In this document: positions 9,403 through 18,537 of the stretch, in pieces
Layout: each line of letters begins with the position of its first letter
Numbering within the stretch: the stretch's first letter is position 1
From: an uncultured Verrucomicrobiota bacterium
GTDB lineage: Bacteria > Verrucomicrobiota > Kiritimatiellia > RFP12 > UBA3636
Assembly: GCA_949285835.1 (NCBI GenBank)
Contig: CASEAR010000038.1
Span: forward strand, 1-42,924
Length of the DNA: 42,924 nt
Direction: 5' to 3'
Notes under the pieces: model-generated
What the model saw: the letters and a program-made list of their open reading frames with translations, nothing else
Told to the model about the DNA's origin: nothing
Database searches by the model: none
Made by a program: the position numbers and the translations under genes

Positions 9403-10479
9403 TTACAAACTCTCTCTGAAGTACTGCTCTATGCAGCGCGCCATCCCAAACGTGGAAGCAATCAGCGCCGCCCGTATCCACATGCCGTTGCGCATCTGCC
9501 TCCAGTACATGGCGCGGGGATCATGATCCACCTCGGTGGATATTTCATCGCGCCTTGGAAGCGGGTGCATCAGGATCGCGTCCGGCCTCATCATCCTCAT
9601 TTCCTCCGGCCCGATCTTGTACGCAGACGTGTCTATCCCTGCGCTTTCCCCTTTTCTCTCGTCCCACTCGTCCTGAATGCGCGTCATGTAAACGGCGTCG
9701 ACATCCGGCAGATGAGCCCGCATATCGTTCGTTACGACGAACCGTATTCCGTGCGCGCTCAGCATTTCCAGAATATCCGCCCCGATCTGCAACTTGTCGG
9801 GCGCAACAAAAATGTGTTCTATGTTCTCATAGTTCATAAGGAGGTTTGACAAAGAACGGACCGTGCGCCCGCGCGCCAGATCACCCACGTACATGATGCT
9901 TCTGTCGTGCAGGCCTCCGCGCCTCTCGAAACTGCGCTGCAGCGTGTAAACGTCAAGCAGCGCCTGCGTGGGATGCTGATCCTTGCCGGACCCGGCGTTT
10001 ATTATCGGCACCGGCCTCGATGATCTTGAGAGCGTCCACGCCATCTTCTCCGCAAGCCCCTTCTCCTGCGTCCGCATTATTATGAGATCGAAATACGAAC
10101 TGAAAGTGCGGATGGAATCCTCCTGAGACTCTCCCTTGAACTCACTTGACGTCGACCTGTCCCTCACCTCCGCGACTTTGAGCCCCAGAATCTGGCAGGC
10201 GGAATAAAAGGACAGGAAAGTGCGTGAACTCGGCTGTGAGAAGTAGAGCATTGCGCGCTTGTGCCCGAGAAGCCCCTGTAGGAAAAGCATTCCGGACTTC
10301 GTTTTGGCCACAGTCCGTATCTGCGTGGCAAGCCCGCCAAGCCTGTCAAGAAGCAGCCTGTCGAATTGCTGGGCAAAAAGCGTGTGGAACGGGAAACCGT
10401 CCTCACGCGCAAAAAAAGTCACCTTAGACTCCGTCGGCAGTGCCGAAAACGCGTTCCAGTCCAAATCAGACACACTCAT
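9403..10479 (-). CDS. pyrB: Aspartate carbamoyltransferase catalytic subunit
   Basis: Joins carbamoyl phosphate and aspartate in pyrimidine synthesis. 358 residues, longer than E. coli PyrB (311) because of an N-terminal extension of about 35 residues and a loop near 255-275. Key motifs: SSRT (84-87, the carbamoyl-phosphate loop, usually STRT), Lys115 in EFKGES (equivalent of the catalytic loop lysine), HPTQALLD (169-176), VGDLARGRTVRS, and MHPLPRRDEI. No pyrI gene is adjacent. It follows ornithine carbamoyltransferase by 48 bases, so the two competing users of carbamoyl phosphate are made together. Confidence 0.93.
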   Translation of the reverse strand: MSVSDLDWNAFSALPTESKVTFFAREDGFPFHTLFAQQFDRLLLDRLGGLATQIRTVAKTKSGMLFLQGLLGHKRAMLYFSQPSSRTFLSFYSACQILGLKVAEVRDRSTSSEFKGESQEDSIRTFSSYFDLIIMRTQEKGLAEKMAWTLSRSSRPVPIINAGSGKDQHPTQALLDVYTLQRSFERRGGLHDRSIMYVGDLARGRTVRSLSNLLMNYENIEHIFVAPDKLQIGADILEMLSAHGIRFVVTNDMRAHLPDVDAVYMTRIQDEWDERKGESAGIDTSAYKIGPEEMRMMRPDAILMHPLPRRDEISTEVDHDPRAMYWRQMRNGMWIRAALIASTFGMARCIEQYFRESL

Positions 10480-10527
10480 ATCATTTTTCTCCGTGATCGG
10501 CCTGTCGGAGCCCCGGCATCCCCGGGA

Positions 10528-11520
10528 TCATTCGTCGGCCAGCGATGATACAAAAAGCGCCTTTATCGTGTGCATGCGGTTTTCCGCTTCGTCAAACACT
10601 TTCGAAAAAGAAGACTCGAATACGTCGTCCGTGACCTCCATGGCCCCCGTATCCCTTGAGGAGTCCGTCTCAGAATCATGAAACGCCGGAAGACAGTGGA
10701 GGAAAATCAGGTCACCGCCCAGATTCCCGGTGCGCCCGGCGAGCTCCATGTCGACCCTGTAAGGAGACAAAAGCCGCATTCTCTCGGCCTTTTTTGATTC
10801 CTCACCCATCGAAACCCACACGTCTGTGTAGAGCACATTGGCCCCGCGCACCGCCTCCGCAGGATCATGCATCACGGCGACTTCTGCCCCATTGGCGCTG
10901 GCCGTCTCAACAGCGTGCGCCACCAGGTCAGGATTCGGACAAAGCTCGGGAGGAGTGCAGGTCACGTAGTTTACGCCTGCCTTAGCACATCCGAGCATGA
11001 GGGAGTTCGCGACGTTGTTCCTGCCGTCGCCGACATACACCAGTTTCTTGCCGCGTATATCCCCGAAACACTGCCTCATCGTCATCAGATCCGCAAGTAT
11101 CTGGGTGGGATGGCAGTCATCCGTAAGGCCATTCCACACGGGCACTCCGGAATAATCTCTGAGCTGCCTCACCGTATCCTGCGAATAACCGCGGAAGAGT
11201 ATCCCGTCAAACATTCTGCCTAGAACCCTGGCGGTATCCTTGACGGACTCCTTTGCGCCGATGTGAATGTCGTTACGGTTCAGATATTCGACGTTGCCGC
11301 CTTCATCCCTGGCCGCGATTGTGGCCGCGCAGCGCGTGCGCGTGGAGCCCTTTTCGAAGATGAGGGCAATATTCTTCCTGCGGAGAAGGTCTCCGCGCAC
11401 CCCGGCGTCACGCCGTCTCTTAAGCTCTATCGCCAAGTCTATTATCTCAGACATCTCCCTGTCCGTAAAATCATCAATCGACAGAAGAGACCTTCTTTTC
11501 AAATCAGAATTCAAAAACAT
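10528..11520 (-). CDS. argF: Ornithine carbamoyltransferase
   Basis: Makes citrulline from ornithine and carbamoyl phosphate in arginine synthesis. 330 residues with every landmark: STRTR (59-63), HPTQ (137-140), the ornithine-binding D-x3-SMG motif (233-239), HCLPAF (275-280), and the conserved C terminus (MEVTDDVFES, ENRMHTIKA). The same fold also serves catabolic arginine deiminase pathways, but no arcA or arcC is present, so a biosynthetic role is preferred. It is the first gene of the long minus-strand series; a promoter is visible at 11560-11589. Confidence 0.95.
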   Translation of the reverse strand: MFLNSDLKRRSLLSIDDFTDREMSEIIDLAIELKRRRDAGVRGDLLRRKNIALIFEKGSTRTRCAATIAARDEGGNVEYLNRNDIHIGAKESVKDTARVLGRMFDGILFRGYSQDTVRQLRDYSGVPVWNGLTDDCHPTQILADLMTMRQCFGDIRGKKLVYVGDGRNNVANSLMLGCAKAGVNYVTCTPPELCPNPDLVAHAVETASANGAEVAVMHDPAEAVRGANVLYTDVWVSMGEESKKAERMRLLSPYRVDMELAGRTGNLGGDLIFLHCLPAFHDSETDSSRDTGAMEVTDDVFESSFSKVFDEAENRMHTIKALFVSSLADE

Positions 11521-11559
11521 TTAAGCACCGCCTGTCCATATTGAACTTTCCAAGGGTCG

Positions 11560-11589
11560 AGTTTAGCACGGACCGGCGTCTCTCCGCAA
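11560..11589 (-). promoter_or_regulatory. Probable promoter for argF-pyrB series
   Basis: On the minus strand, TTGCGG (11589-11584), an 18-base spacer and TAAACT (11565-11560), about 40 bases before the argF ATG. The match to the sigma-70 consensus is moderate. A -35 beginning TTGCG also occurs before the uracil-DNA glycosylase and DUF3795 genes. Confidence 0.45.
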
Positions 11590-11698
11590 AACATATTTTG
11601 GCGCGGCGCGTCCGCCAGATAGACGCACTCGCATTTTCAGTACTTTTTTTTGACTCGTTCCGATGCCTTGCGTCCGTGAATCTGAGAACTATTTTGCA

Positions 11699-11729
11699 TA
11701 TTGACATATGAATCAATATTCGCAATAAT
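11699..11729 (+). promoter_or_regulatory. tetR promoter with overlapping palindromic operator
   Basis: TTGACA (11701-11706), a 17-base spacer and AATAAT (11724-11729) form a near-consensus sigma-70 promoter. A palindrome TATTGA-N8-TCAATA (11699-11718) covers the -35 box. TGC/GCA triplets lie outside it, with unequal spacing. A TetR dimer bound there would block RNA polymerase, so autorepression of the regulator-pump operon is likely (inference). Confidence 0.7.
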
Positions 11730-11805
11730 GAATGACGATTCGGAAAACTCCATCCCGGGAGCCCGAGGGCGGCACAGCCGCGGACAGATCAACATACAAG
11801 CGGAC

Positions 11806-12489
11806 ATGACGTCAGAAACAAAAACAGGCATGACAAGGCGCGAACGTGAAAAGCAGGCGTACCGCGAACGTGAAAGGCAGGCGCATATCGATGAGATACT
11901 GACTGCCGCCGAGGCTTCCTTTCTGGAACACGGTTTTCACAACGCCACGATGGAAGACATCGCGCGGCGCGCGGATTTCGCCGTGGGCAGCATATACACC
12001 TTTTTCAAGAACAAGGAAGATCTCGTAAACAACGTGCTTTTACGCATCGCTAACCTGCGTCTCAAGGACGTGGAAGAAAATGTCATGCCGGTTATAAACA
12101 AGCCATGGGACGCCATACGAGCACTCACATGTGCGTGGTACTCCGAGCACATCAACCATGGTGATTTCATACGGATATCGAGAGCCATGAGAATGTCAGC
12201 CGGTCATGGAGGAGGCATCGACGACATAAAGAACAATCCCCCGCCGGAAGATATTCGGAGGGCCGTCGACAAATACCACGAGTATGTAATGCGCGTCTTT
12301 GACAACGCAAAACGCCTCCGCGCTGTCAAGGAAATGCCCACACACAACCTTATGCTGGTCTTTGACGGCATCGCACACGCGTATGTTTTCCATAAGCGGG
12401 CGTCAGGGAACGTCCCGAACGTTCAGACGGCGGTATCCGATCTGCTTGAGATATACAGAACCATACTGACACCCGGGAAGGAGTGCTGA
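11806..12489 (+). CDS. TetR-family transcriptional regulator of the efflux operon
   Basis: 227 residues from ATG 11806 (MTSETKTG). A longer frame beginning with TTG at 11701 is rejected because that TTG is the -35 box of the promoter; ATG 11830 is another option. After a basic start, the TetR helix-turn-helix is clear (HIDEILTAAEASFLEHGF, NATMEDIARRADFAVGSIYTFFKNKEDL). The rest is the helical ligand/dimer domain, not similar to a named group. It is first in the operon with TolC, membrane fusion and RND genes, and most likely represses them until a toxic ligand binds. The TolC start lies three bases after its stop. Confidence 0.88.
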   Translation: MTSETKTGMTRREREKQAYRERERQAHIDEILTAAEASFLEHGFHNATMEDIARRADFAVGSIYTFFKNKEDLVNNVLLRIANLRLKDVEENVMPVINKPWDAIRALTCAWYSEHINHGDFIRISRAMRMSAGHGGGIDDIKNNPPPEDIRRAVDKYHEYVMRVFDNAKRLRAVKEMPTHNLMLVFDGIAHAYVFHKRASGNVPNVQTAVSDLLEIYRTILTPGKEC

Positions 12490-12491
12490 AG

Positions 12492-13889
12492 ATGTCACAC
12501 AGCAGCCGTCACTACAACATTTCCGCACTGCTTGCCGTATTAACCTGCGGCTGCATCTCTGCGGATACTTCCGTCACGGATATCCAGACCCGGCAGAGAA
12601 TAAGGAGCGCAGAGATATTGCGGCAGTATTCAGCCGAACAGGAATACATCCAGATGGAAGGCGAAGAGGAGGAGATGCCGGTCCTGCACGGAGAAATGAC
12701 GATAGAGGACAGCGTCAGGCTCGCGCTGGAAAACAATGTGGAGCTCCGCAATATGATGCTTGCCAGAACGGAGGCCGAGGGGCTCCTGATTCAGGCGTTT
12801 TCAGAAGCGCTTCCCACGGTGCAGCTGAACGCGGAAGCAGGCGCCGAGAACGGGCAGTCCGGCAGCGACGGCACCTACGGCCTCTCTGTCGACGTATCCC
12901 AGCCGCTCTGGCGGGGCGGCGCCACAGGCGCCGGAATCAGGTACGCCAGAATGAATCTCGCAAATGCGGATTTTGCCGTAAAGAAACAGATCAACGACGT
13001 GATTTTCAACGTGGCTTCGAAATATTACGAAATCATGCTTGAAAAACAGCTCGTCATCGTCTACGAAGAGGCGCTTCAGGTGGCAGAGAGGATGCTCACG
13101 ACCGCTCAGAGCCGCCGGGCGCACGGCACCGTGTCAGACTACGAGGTGCTCCGTGCCAAAGTCGAGGTCGCCAACGGAACCGCAGATCTCATCAACGAAC
13201 GGAACAACCTGCAGAAAGCCCAGATCGACATCTTCCATCTTATGGGCGTATCCCAGAACAGCTCTGTACAGTTCTCTTCTCCTCTTGAATACAAGCCATA
13301 CACCGGAGACGTAGGCGACGCCGAAAACACAGCGCTCATGCGCAGGCCGGACCTCGCCGCCGCATATGCCTCGCTGGCAATGGCAGAAGAACAGCTCAAC
13401 ATCGTACGGGCGAAGTACAGCCCCACCGCGGACGCGTTCGCCACCGGATCATACGATGACGACGGCAGCGGATGGGACGACAACTGGACCGCCGGACTGA
13501 GAGCCGGGTTTACCCTGTACGACGGATCGAAGAGACGCGGAGAGTACATCGCCGCAAAGGCGTCTCTCGCCCGGGCAAACGAAACTCTCAAACAGAAAGA
13601 ACAGGACGTCCGGGCGGAAACCGTGAACGCCGTGCTCCAGCTGAAATACGCCGAGGAACTCTTTGATTCCCAGAAGAAAAACACCGAGCTCTCATCTGAA
13701 GCGCTCAGGATACTGGAGTCCGGTTCAAAACACGGCAAAAATACGCAGATCGAAGTACTCGACGCACGCGCCGCGCTCACCAAAGCCATCGGAAGCTACC
13801 ACGAGTCCATTTACACTTACGCCGCGGCCAAGCTCAATCTGCTCAATGTGATGGGCATTCTTGAAGGTCCAGACTCAATTGAACAATAA
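12492..13889 (+). CDS. TolC-family outer-membrane efflux protein
   Basis: 465 residues. ATG 12492 is chosen because AAGGAG (12478-12483) lies 8 bases before it; the frame could also begin at GTG 12483. A signal peptide is present (about 1-24, ending LAVLTCGCISA), possibly lipid-modified, though the cysteine context is not a textbook lipobox. Two outer-membrane-efflux repeats follow: MTIEDSVRLALENNVEL through the first half, then the MRRPDLAAAYASLAMAEEQLNIVRAKYSPTA half, the family's second hallmark, ending in a long coiled-coil helix. It is the exit duct of the tripartite pump encoded by the next two genes. Confidence 0.93.
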   Translation: MSHSSRHYNISALLAVLTCGCISADTSVTDIQTRQRIRSAEILRQYSAEQEYIQMEGEEEEMPVLHGEMTIEDSVRLALENNVELRNMMLARTEAEGLLIQAFSEALPTVQLNAEAGAENGQSGSDGTYGLSVDVSQPLWRGGATGAGIRYARMNLANADFAVKKQINDVIFNVASKYYEIMLEKQLVIVYEEALQVAERMLTTAQSRRAHGTVSDYEVLRAKVEVANGTADLINERNNLQKAQIDIFHLMGVSQNSSVQFSSPLEYKPYTGDVGDAENTALMRRPDLAAAYASLAMAEEQLNIVRAKYSPTADAFATGSYDDDGSGWDDNWTAGLRAGFTLYDGSKRRGEYIAAKASLARANETLKQKEQDVRAETVNAVLQLKYAEELFDSQKKNTELSSEALRILESGSKHGKNTQIEVLDARAALTKAIGSYHESIYTYAAAKLNLLNVMGILEGPDSIEQ

Positions 13890-13909
13890 CATTTGTACGG
13901 AGTTTCGAA

Positions 13910-15034
13910 ATGAACCGAAAAACTGCATTTATTCTCCCCTTTTTCATGGCTGCCGCATGCGCGTCGCTCGCTGACAGCGCAAAGGAGGAACGGGTCTACG
14001 CAGTCCGTGTGGGCAGGCCCGAGATCCGCACCATAGCGCAAACCCTCGCCAAAACCGGCTCGATAACATCGCCCTCTATCGTTGAGATTTCCCCGAAAAT
14101 CTCCGGCAGGATCGTGAGCACAACAAGTGAGAGCGGAACCGACATATCCGAGGGCTCTTACGTAAAGAAAGGACAGCTCATCGCGTCCATAGACGCTCGG
14201 GAATACACGGCGCTTCGGGACGCCGCACGCGCCGCACGCGACTACGCGAAAGCCCAGCTTGTCGACAGGGAACGAGAATACAACCGCACAATGGCGCTTC
14301 TCAGCGACGATACGGCCACGGAACAGGAAGCCGATCTCGCAAAAACCGACTTTGACTGCGCCACCGCCGACCTGATGAAGGCCGAGGCAGACCTCGCCGC
14401 AGCAGAAGTCAATCTCTCCGAAACAACCATAGTCGCGCCGATGGACGGCGTCGTCTCGGCCAAAAACCTCTACACCGGCGCAATGGTGTCTCAGTCCTCC
14501 GTGATATACACCATCACGCAAATGGATCCCCTTAAAATCAAGCTCGACGTACCGACGATGGTATACCCGCAGATTGTACCGGGTCAGACCGGCGTCCGCG
14601 TGTATGTCGATGCGTACCCCGACGAGCCGGTAGACCTCAAAATCACAAAGAAATACCCGACGGCAAACACCATAACAAGAACGGTTACGGTGGAAGCCGA
14701 TCTGGACAACTCCTCCGGCAAATACACCCCGGGAATGTACGTGCGCGGAGAAATCGGCCTTAACGAACGCCCCGGAATCCTCGTGGTGCCGTTCGACTGC
14801 GTCCTGCGCAACGTGGACAAGTACTACGTGTACAAAGTCTCTGACGGCATAGCACACGCAACGGAAGTTACCGTGGGCGTGAGATACGATGACGTGATAG
14901 AAATTGTGACGGGCGTCGAGCTGGACGACGTCCTCGTCTCCGACGGCATACACCGCCTCACGGACGGCGTAAAGGTACGCGTCGAAGGCGCGCCGGCGGG
15001 CAGTAACGGCGAAGAATCAGACGCCGGCGCATAA
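13910..15034 (+). CDS. RND efflux periplasmic adaptor (membrane fusion protein)
   Basis: 374 residues with an N-terminal signal peptide (MNRKTAFILPFFMAAACASL). The order is typical of HlyD/AcrA-type adaptors: a lipoyl half (GSITSPSIVEISPKISGRI), an alpha-hairpin (about 95-175, rich in Ala/Glu/Asp), the second lipoyl half (TIVAPMDGVVSAKNLYTGAMV), a beta-barrel, and a membrane-proximal domain (VPFDCVLRNVDKYYVYKV). It links the RND pump in the inner membrane to TolC. It starts 20 bases after tolC. Confidence 0.94.
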   Translation: MNRKTAFILPFFMAAACASLADSAKEERVYAVRVGRPEIRTIAQTLAKTGSITSPSIVEISPKISGRIVSTTSESGTDISEGSYVKKGQLIASIDAREYTALRDAARAARDYAKAQLVDREREYNRTMALLSDDTATEQEADLAKTDFDCATADLMKAEADLAAAEVNLSETTIVAPMDGVVSAKNLYTGAMVSQSSVIYTITQMDPLKIKLDVPTMVYPQIVPGQTGVRVYVDAYPDEPVDLKITKKYPTANTITRTVTVEADLDNSSGKYTPGMYVRGEIGLNERPGILVVPFDCVLRNVDKYYVYKVSDGIAHATEVTVGVRYDDVIEIVTGVELDDVLVSDGIHRLTDGVKVRVEGAPAGSNGEESDAGA

Positions 15035-15098
15035 TTTGCCGTTCCCGCCTCTTTTCGGCTTTTAAATTCGGAAAACTAACAAGGAAGACTGACCGAAT

Positions 15099-18000
15099 AT
15101 GAAGATTTCTGAAACGGGAGTAAAAAAACCGGTCATGACCATAATGGTCTTTCTGGCGATCCTTATCCTTGGCGGCGTATCGTATTTCAAACTGGCGATA
15201 GATATGATGCCTGAAATCGAAAGCCCGTCAATATCTGTGTTCACACAATGGGACGGCGCCAGCACCGAAGACGTCGAAACCCGCATAACCCGCGTAATCG
15301 AAAGCGCTCTCGGCAGCGTCACGGACCTCGACGAAATAACAAGCACCACGAGAGAAGGCTCCTCCCGCGTCACGTGCAAATTCAAATGGGGTACAGAACT
15401 CGGCGAGGCTGCCAATGACATGCGCGACCTGCTCGAGCGGGCCAAAAGAAACCTCCCCGATGACGCCGAAGACCCTATCATGTTCAAGTTCAACACATCG
15501 AACATGCCGATTATGAACTTCAGCGTCACCTGCCGCGAAAATCGCGAAAAGATGGAGACGACCGTGGAGGACTACATTGTCGACGTACTCAAAAGGGTGC
15601 CCGGAGTGGGCACCGCAGAGGCGTTCGGCGGCCTTACCAGACAGATCAACGTGCATCTTGACCCGGACAAGCTCTCGGCATACGGCATTTCGGTCATCGA
15701 AGTGGCTGAAGCCATAGACAACGACAACCAGACGGAGCCGGCAGGCAACATAAAAATAGGCTCCATAGACTACACAATCCGCGTCCCCGGCGAATTTACC
15801 GACCCGAATCAGGTCGGCGACGTGATTGTAAAGAGAAACGGCGATACCGTCGTCAGACTTCGCGACGTGGCCCGCGTGGAAGACGGTTTCGAAGAAGAGG
15901 ACTCCGTCGTGGAGCGCAACGGACGCCGCGGAATGATGGTGAGCGTGCAGAAACGCTCCGGCGAAAACACCGTGGCAGTATGCAGAAGGATCCTCGACAA
16001 AATCGAAGACATCAAAAAGACGCTCCCGGCGGACTACGATATAAGCGTAGTGTCCGACAGCAGCGACTCTATAATCAAGTCCATCGCTTCCGTCGGCGAA
16101 ACCGTGATATACGGCGGCATTTTTGTGATCCTTACCACGCTGTTCTTCCTCCGCAGCGTCCGGGCTTCGCTTGTGATTACGCTGACCATACCGTTCTCGC
16201 TGATCATCGCCTTTGTTTTCATGTTCCTCATGGGGTGGACTATCAATATCATGAGCATGTCCGCCCTTGCCGTGGCCATAGGCATGGTCGTGGACAATGC
16301 GGTCGTTGTGCTGGAGAACATATTCTCGCACATAGCGCGCGGCACGCGCAGGCGCGAAGCGTCCATGTTCGGCGCGGATGAAGTCGGCACCGCCGTGATC
16401 GCTTCGACGCTCACCACAATCGTCGTATTCCTGCCGCTTATTTTCGTGGAGGGAGTCTCCGGCATCATGATGAAGCAGCTCGGAGGACTCATCACAGCCA
16501 CGCTTTGCGCATCGGTCATGTGTTCCCTTCTGCTTACGCCCATGCTCGCGTCGAAACTCATCACAAAAGAATCCGTTTCGACGGGCTCCCGCGGGTTCAA
16601 AGGCTGGAGCGAGTCGTTTTTCGTGTCGGTAGAAAACCTTTACGGCCGCATACTCGGCAAATCACTCAATAAAAGATGGACTGTTGTCGCCATCTGCGCC
16701 GCGGTTTTCGGACTGACAATTTATTCCGCGACGTTCCTCGGAAGCGAATTCATGGGGACGGAAGACACCGGGCAGCTGAACATAACGTTCGAGCTTCCGC
16801 TCGGAACGAGGTACGAGAAGACGACGGAGGTCGCCCGCCGGGTCGCGGATGTAATAAACGACGTCTGCGGCAAGGATAAAATAACCATTATGACGACAAC
16901 GACCGGAGGCTCGTCCGGAGGGTTCGGAGGAAACAGGGCTTCGCATATCGGAAGCATCAGAATAAAACTCGTAGACTCCAAATTCAGGGATCATACCGCC
17001 GACGAATACGGCGCAGAGATAACAAAGCGCATTTCGCAATGGCCGGAAATAACGAAAGCGTACTCGAGCTCCGACAACTTTATGAACCGGGTGCTGAGAA
17101 GCGGCGGGTCCAACCTCACGGTCGACATCTACGGATACGACCTCGACGTGACAATGGGAATCGCCCAGCAGATCAAAGCTATCGCGCAAAGCGTCAGCGG
17201 AACGCGCGACGTCAGAATTTCACAAGATCTCGGACTTCCGGAACTGTCCATAGAGGTAGATCGCGAGAAGGCGTCCGCGCTCGGCATTTCCATGTATGAC
17301 CTCACCACCATAATAAGCACCCTTTTCCAGGGGAACGATTGCTCGGAATACCGTGAAGGAGAAGACGAATATGACATAACGCTCCGCCTGGAAAGAATAA
17401 ACCGCGACAAAATCGAAGATATCCGCAGATCCGAAATACCGCTTCCCTCGGGAGACCGGATCCGTCTCGACACCATCGCAGACGTGGTTGAATCCACGGG
17501 GCCTGTCACAATTTCCAGAAAGAATCAGCAGCGCATCGTCACGGTTGAATTCGATTCCATCGGACGCCCTCAGGGCGACATAATGAGCGAAATTGACAAA
17601 CGCATACAGAACGAGGTAATCCTTCCCTCCGGAATAACCGTGCAGTACGGCGGAATGATCGAGGAGCAGGAGGAGTCCGAGAGGACGATGACGATGCTTA
17701 TCATCCTCGGCGTGGTGCTCGTATACATGGTGATGGCCGGCCAGTTCGAGTCGTTCATCCATCCCCTGCTCATCATGTTCTCCGTGCCGTTCGCGTTCAG
17801 CGGCGTGGTCACCGGACTCCACATCACGAACACGCCGCTTAGCATGACGGCGTACATCGGCATAATCCTTCTCGTCGGCGTCGTCGTAAACAACGCAATC
17901 GTGCTGGTGGACTATATCAACCTCCTGAGGCTGCGCGGCATTCCGCTGTTCAAAGCCATTGTGGACAGCGGCAGGCAGCGCCTGCGCCCGGTGCTCATCA

Positions 18001-18236
18001 CGACAAGCACCACGCTTCTCGGCATGCTTCCGATGGCCATGTCCACCGGAGACGGCTCCGCGACATGGCGTCCGCTCGGCATAGTGGTCGTCGGCGGCCT
18101 CACGGTTTCCACTGTCGTGTCAATGATCATAGTGCCCGTTCTGTACTACATAACGGAGTCTTACAAAGAACGCCGCCTTGCCCGGAAAAAGACAAATGAA
18201 ACAGCTCGTAATAATCAACAATGTGTCGCTCAATGA
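15099..18236 (+). CDS. RND-family multidrug efflux transporter
   Basis: 1045 residues, a full-length AcrB/MexB-class pump: a short cytoplasmic start, TM1 (MTIMVFLAILILGGVSYFKLAIDMMP), a large periplasmic loop, TM2-6 with the proton-relay region AVAIGMVVDNAVVVLENI, TM7, a second periplasmic loop, and TM8-12 with GVVVNNAIVLVDYINLLR. It uses the proton gradient to export drugs, bile acids or other amphiphiles; the substrate cannot be read from sequence. AAGGA lies before the start. The 3' end overlaps the next gene by 41 bases. Confidence 0.96.
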   Translation: MKISETGVKKPVMTIMVFLAILILGGVSYFKLAIDMMPEIESPSISVFTQWDGASTEDVETRITRVIESALGSVTDLDEITSTTREGSSRVTCKFKWGTELGEAANDMRDLLERAKRNLPDDAEDPIMFKFNTSNMPIMNFSVTCRENREKMETTVEDYIVDVLKRVPGVGTAEAFGGLTRQINVHLDPDKLSAYGISVIEVAEAIDNDNQTEPAGNIKIGSIDYTIRVPGEFTDPNQVGDVIVKRNGDTVVRLRDVARVEDGFEEEDSVVERNGRRGMMVSVQKRSGENTVAVCRRILDKIEDIKKTLPADYDISVVSDSSDSIIKSIASVGETVIYGGIFVILTTLFFLRSVRASLVITLTIPFSLIIAFVFMFLMGWTINIMSMSALAVAIGMVVDNAVVVLENIFSHIARGTRRREASMFGADEVGTAVIASTLTTIVVFLPLIFVEGVSGIMMKQLGGLITATLCASVMCSLLLTPMLASKLITKESVSTGSRGFKGWSESFFVSVENLYGRILGKSLNKRWTVVAICAAVFGLTIYSATFLGSEFMGTEDTGQLNITFELPLGTRYEKTTEVARRVADVINDVCGKDKITIMTTTTGGSSGGFGGNRASHIGSIRIKLVDSKFRDHTADEYGAEITKRISQWPEITKAYSSSDNFMNRVLRSGGSNLTVDIYGYDLDVTMGIAQQIKAIAQSVSGTRDVRISQDLGLPELSIEVDREKASALGISMYDLTTIISTLFQGNDCSEYREGEDEYDITLRLERINRDKIEDIRRSEIPLPSGDRIRLDTIADVVESTGPVTISRKNQQRIVTVEFDSIGRPQGDIMSEIDKRIQNEVILPSGITVQYGGMIEEQEESERTMTMLIILGVVLVYMVMAGQFESFIHPLLIMFSVPFAFSGVVTGLHITNTPLSMTAYIGIILLVGVVVNNAIVLVDYINLLRLRGIPLFKAIVDSGRQRLRPVLITTSTTLLGMLPMAMSTGDGSATWRPLGIVVVGGLTVSTVVSMIIVPVLYYITESYKERRLARKKTNETARNNQQCVAQ

Positions 18237-18522
18237 CGAAGTATCTGCGCTTCTGACAAATCTGGGAATAGCAGAATTCACGCGTTTTACACGCTGTACA
18301 GGCACCGGAAATATTACCGGAGCGAGACATGACGACCACATCTGGCCCGGATACAACGTCATGACCGTGTGCGTGGTCGACGACGGGCTTGCCTCAAAGG
18401 CTATGAAGGCGCTTCAGGAGTTCCGCAATACAGAACAGGCGGCCACTACAGGTATATATGCCTACACTATTCCCGTGGACAGCGCCCTCGCGCCCCCTGA
18501 GTCCCTGTCCCTGAAAAACTGA
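18196..18522 (+). CDS. P-II-like transporter-associated small protein
   Basis: 108 residues from ATG 18196 (MKQLVIINNVSL). The pattern of alternating short strands and helices, with CTGTGNITGARHDDHIWPGYNVMTVCVV in the middle, fits the P-II/CutA-like ferredoxin fold of small proteins often encoded beside RND pumps (the PG0541-type group). P-II folds bind nucleotides or metals as trimers and regulate a partner transporter; that role here is inferred. It overlaps the pump gene, so the two are translated together. A start at 18178 in the same frame is less likely. Confidence 0.7.
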   Translation: MKQLVIINNVSLNDEVSALLTNLGIAEFTRFTRCTGTGNITGARHDDHIWPGYNVMTVCVVDDGLASKAMKALQEFRNTEQAATTGIYAYTIPVDSALAPPESLSLKN

Positions 18523-18537
18523 GCGCCTCACGCCGGC

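Noticed and set aside
11701..11805. N-terminal extension of the TetR protein from TTG 11701
   Set aside because: The TTG is the -35 box of a near-consensus promoter, transcription would start near 11736, and the extra residues are not TetR-like.
13817..14953. 378-codon minus-strand frame opposite the membrane fusion gene
   Set aside because: The plus strand encodes a clear adaptor protein; the reverse frame is rich in His, Val and Cys with no domain, as expected of a GC-rich shadow.
15228..16331. 367-codon minus-strand frame opposite the RND pump gene
   Set aside because: Mirror of the pump frame with no ribosome site and no recognisable domain.
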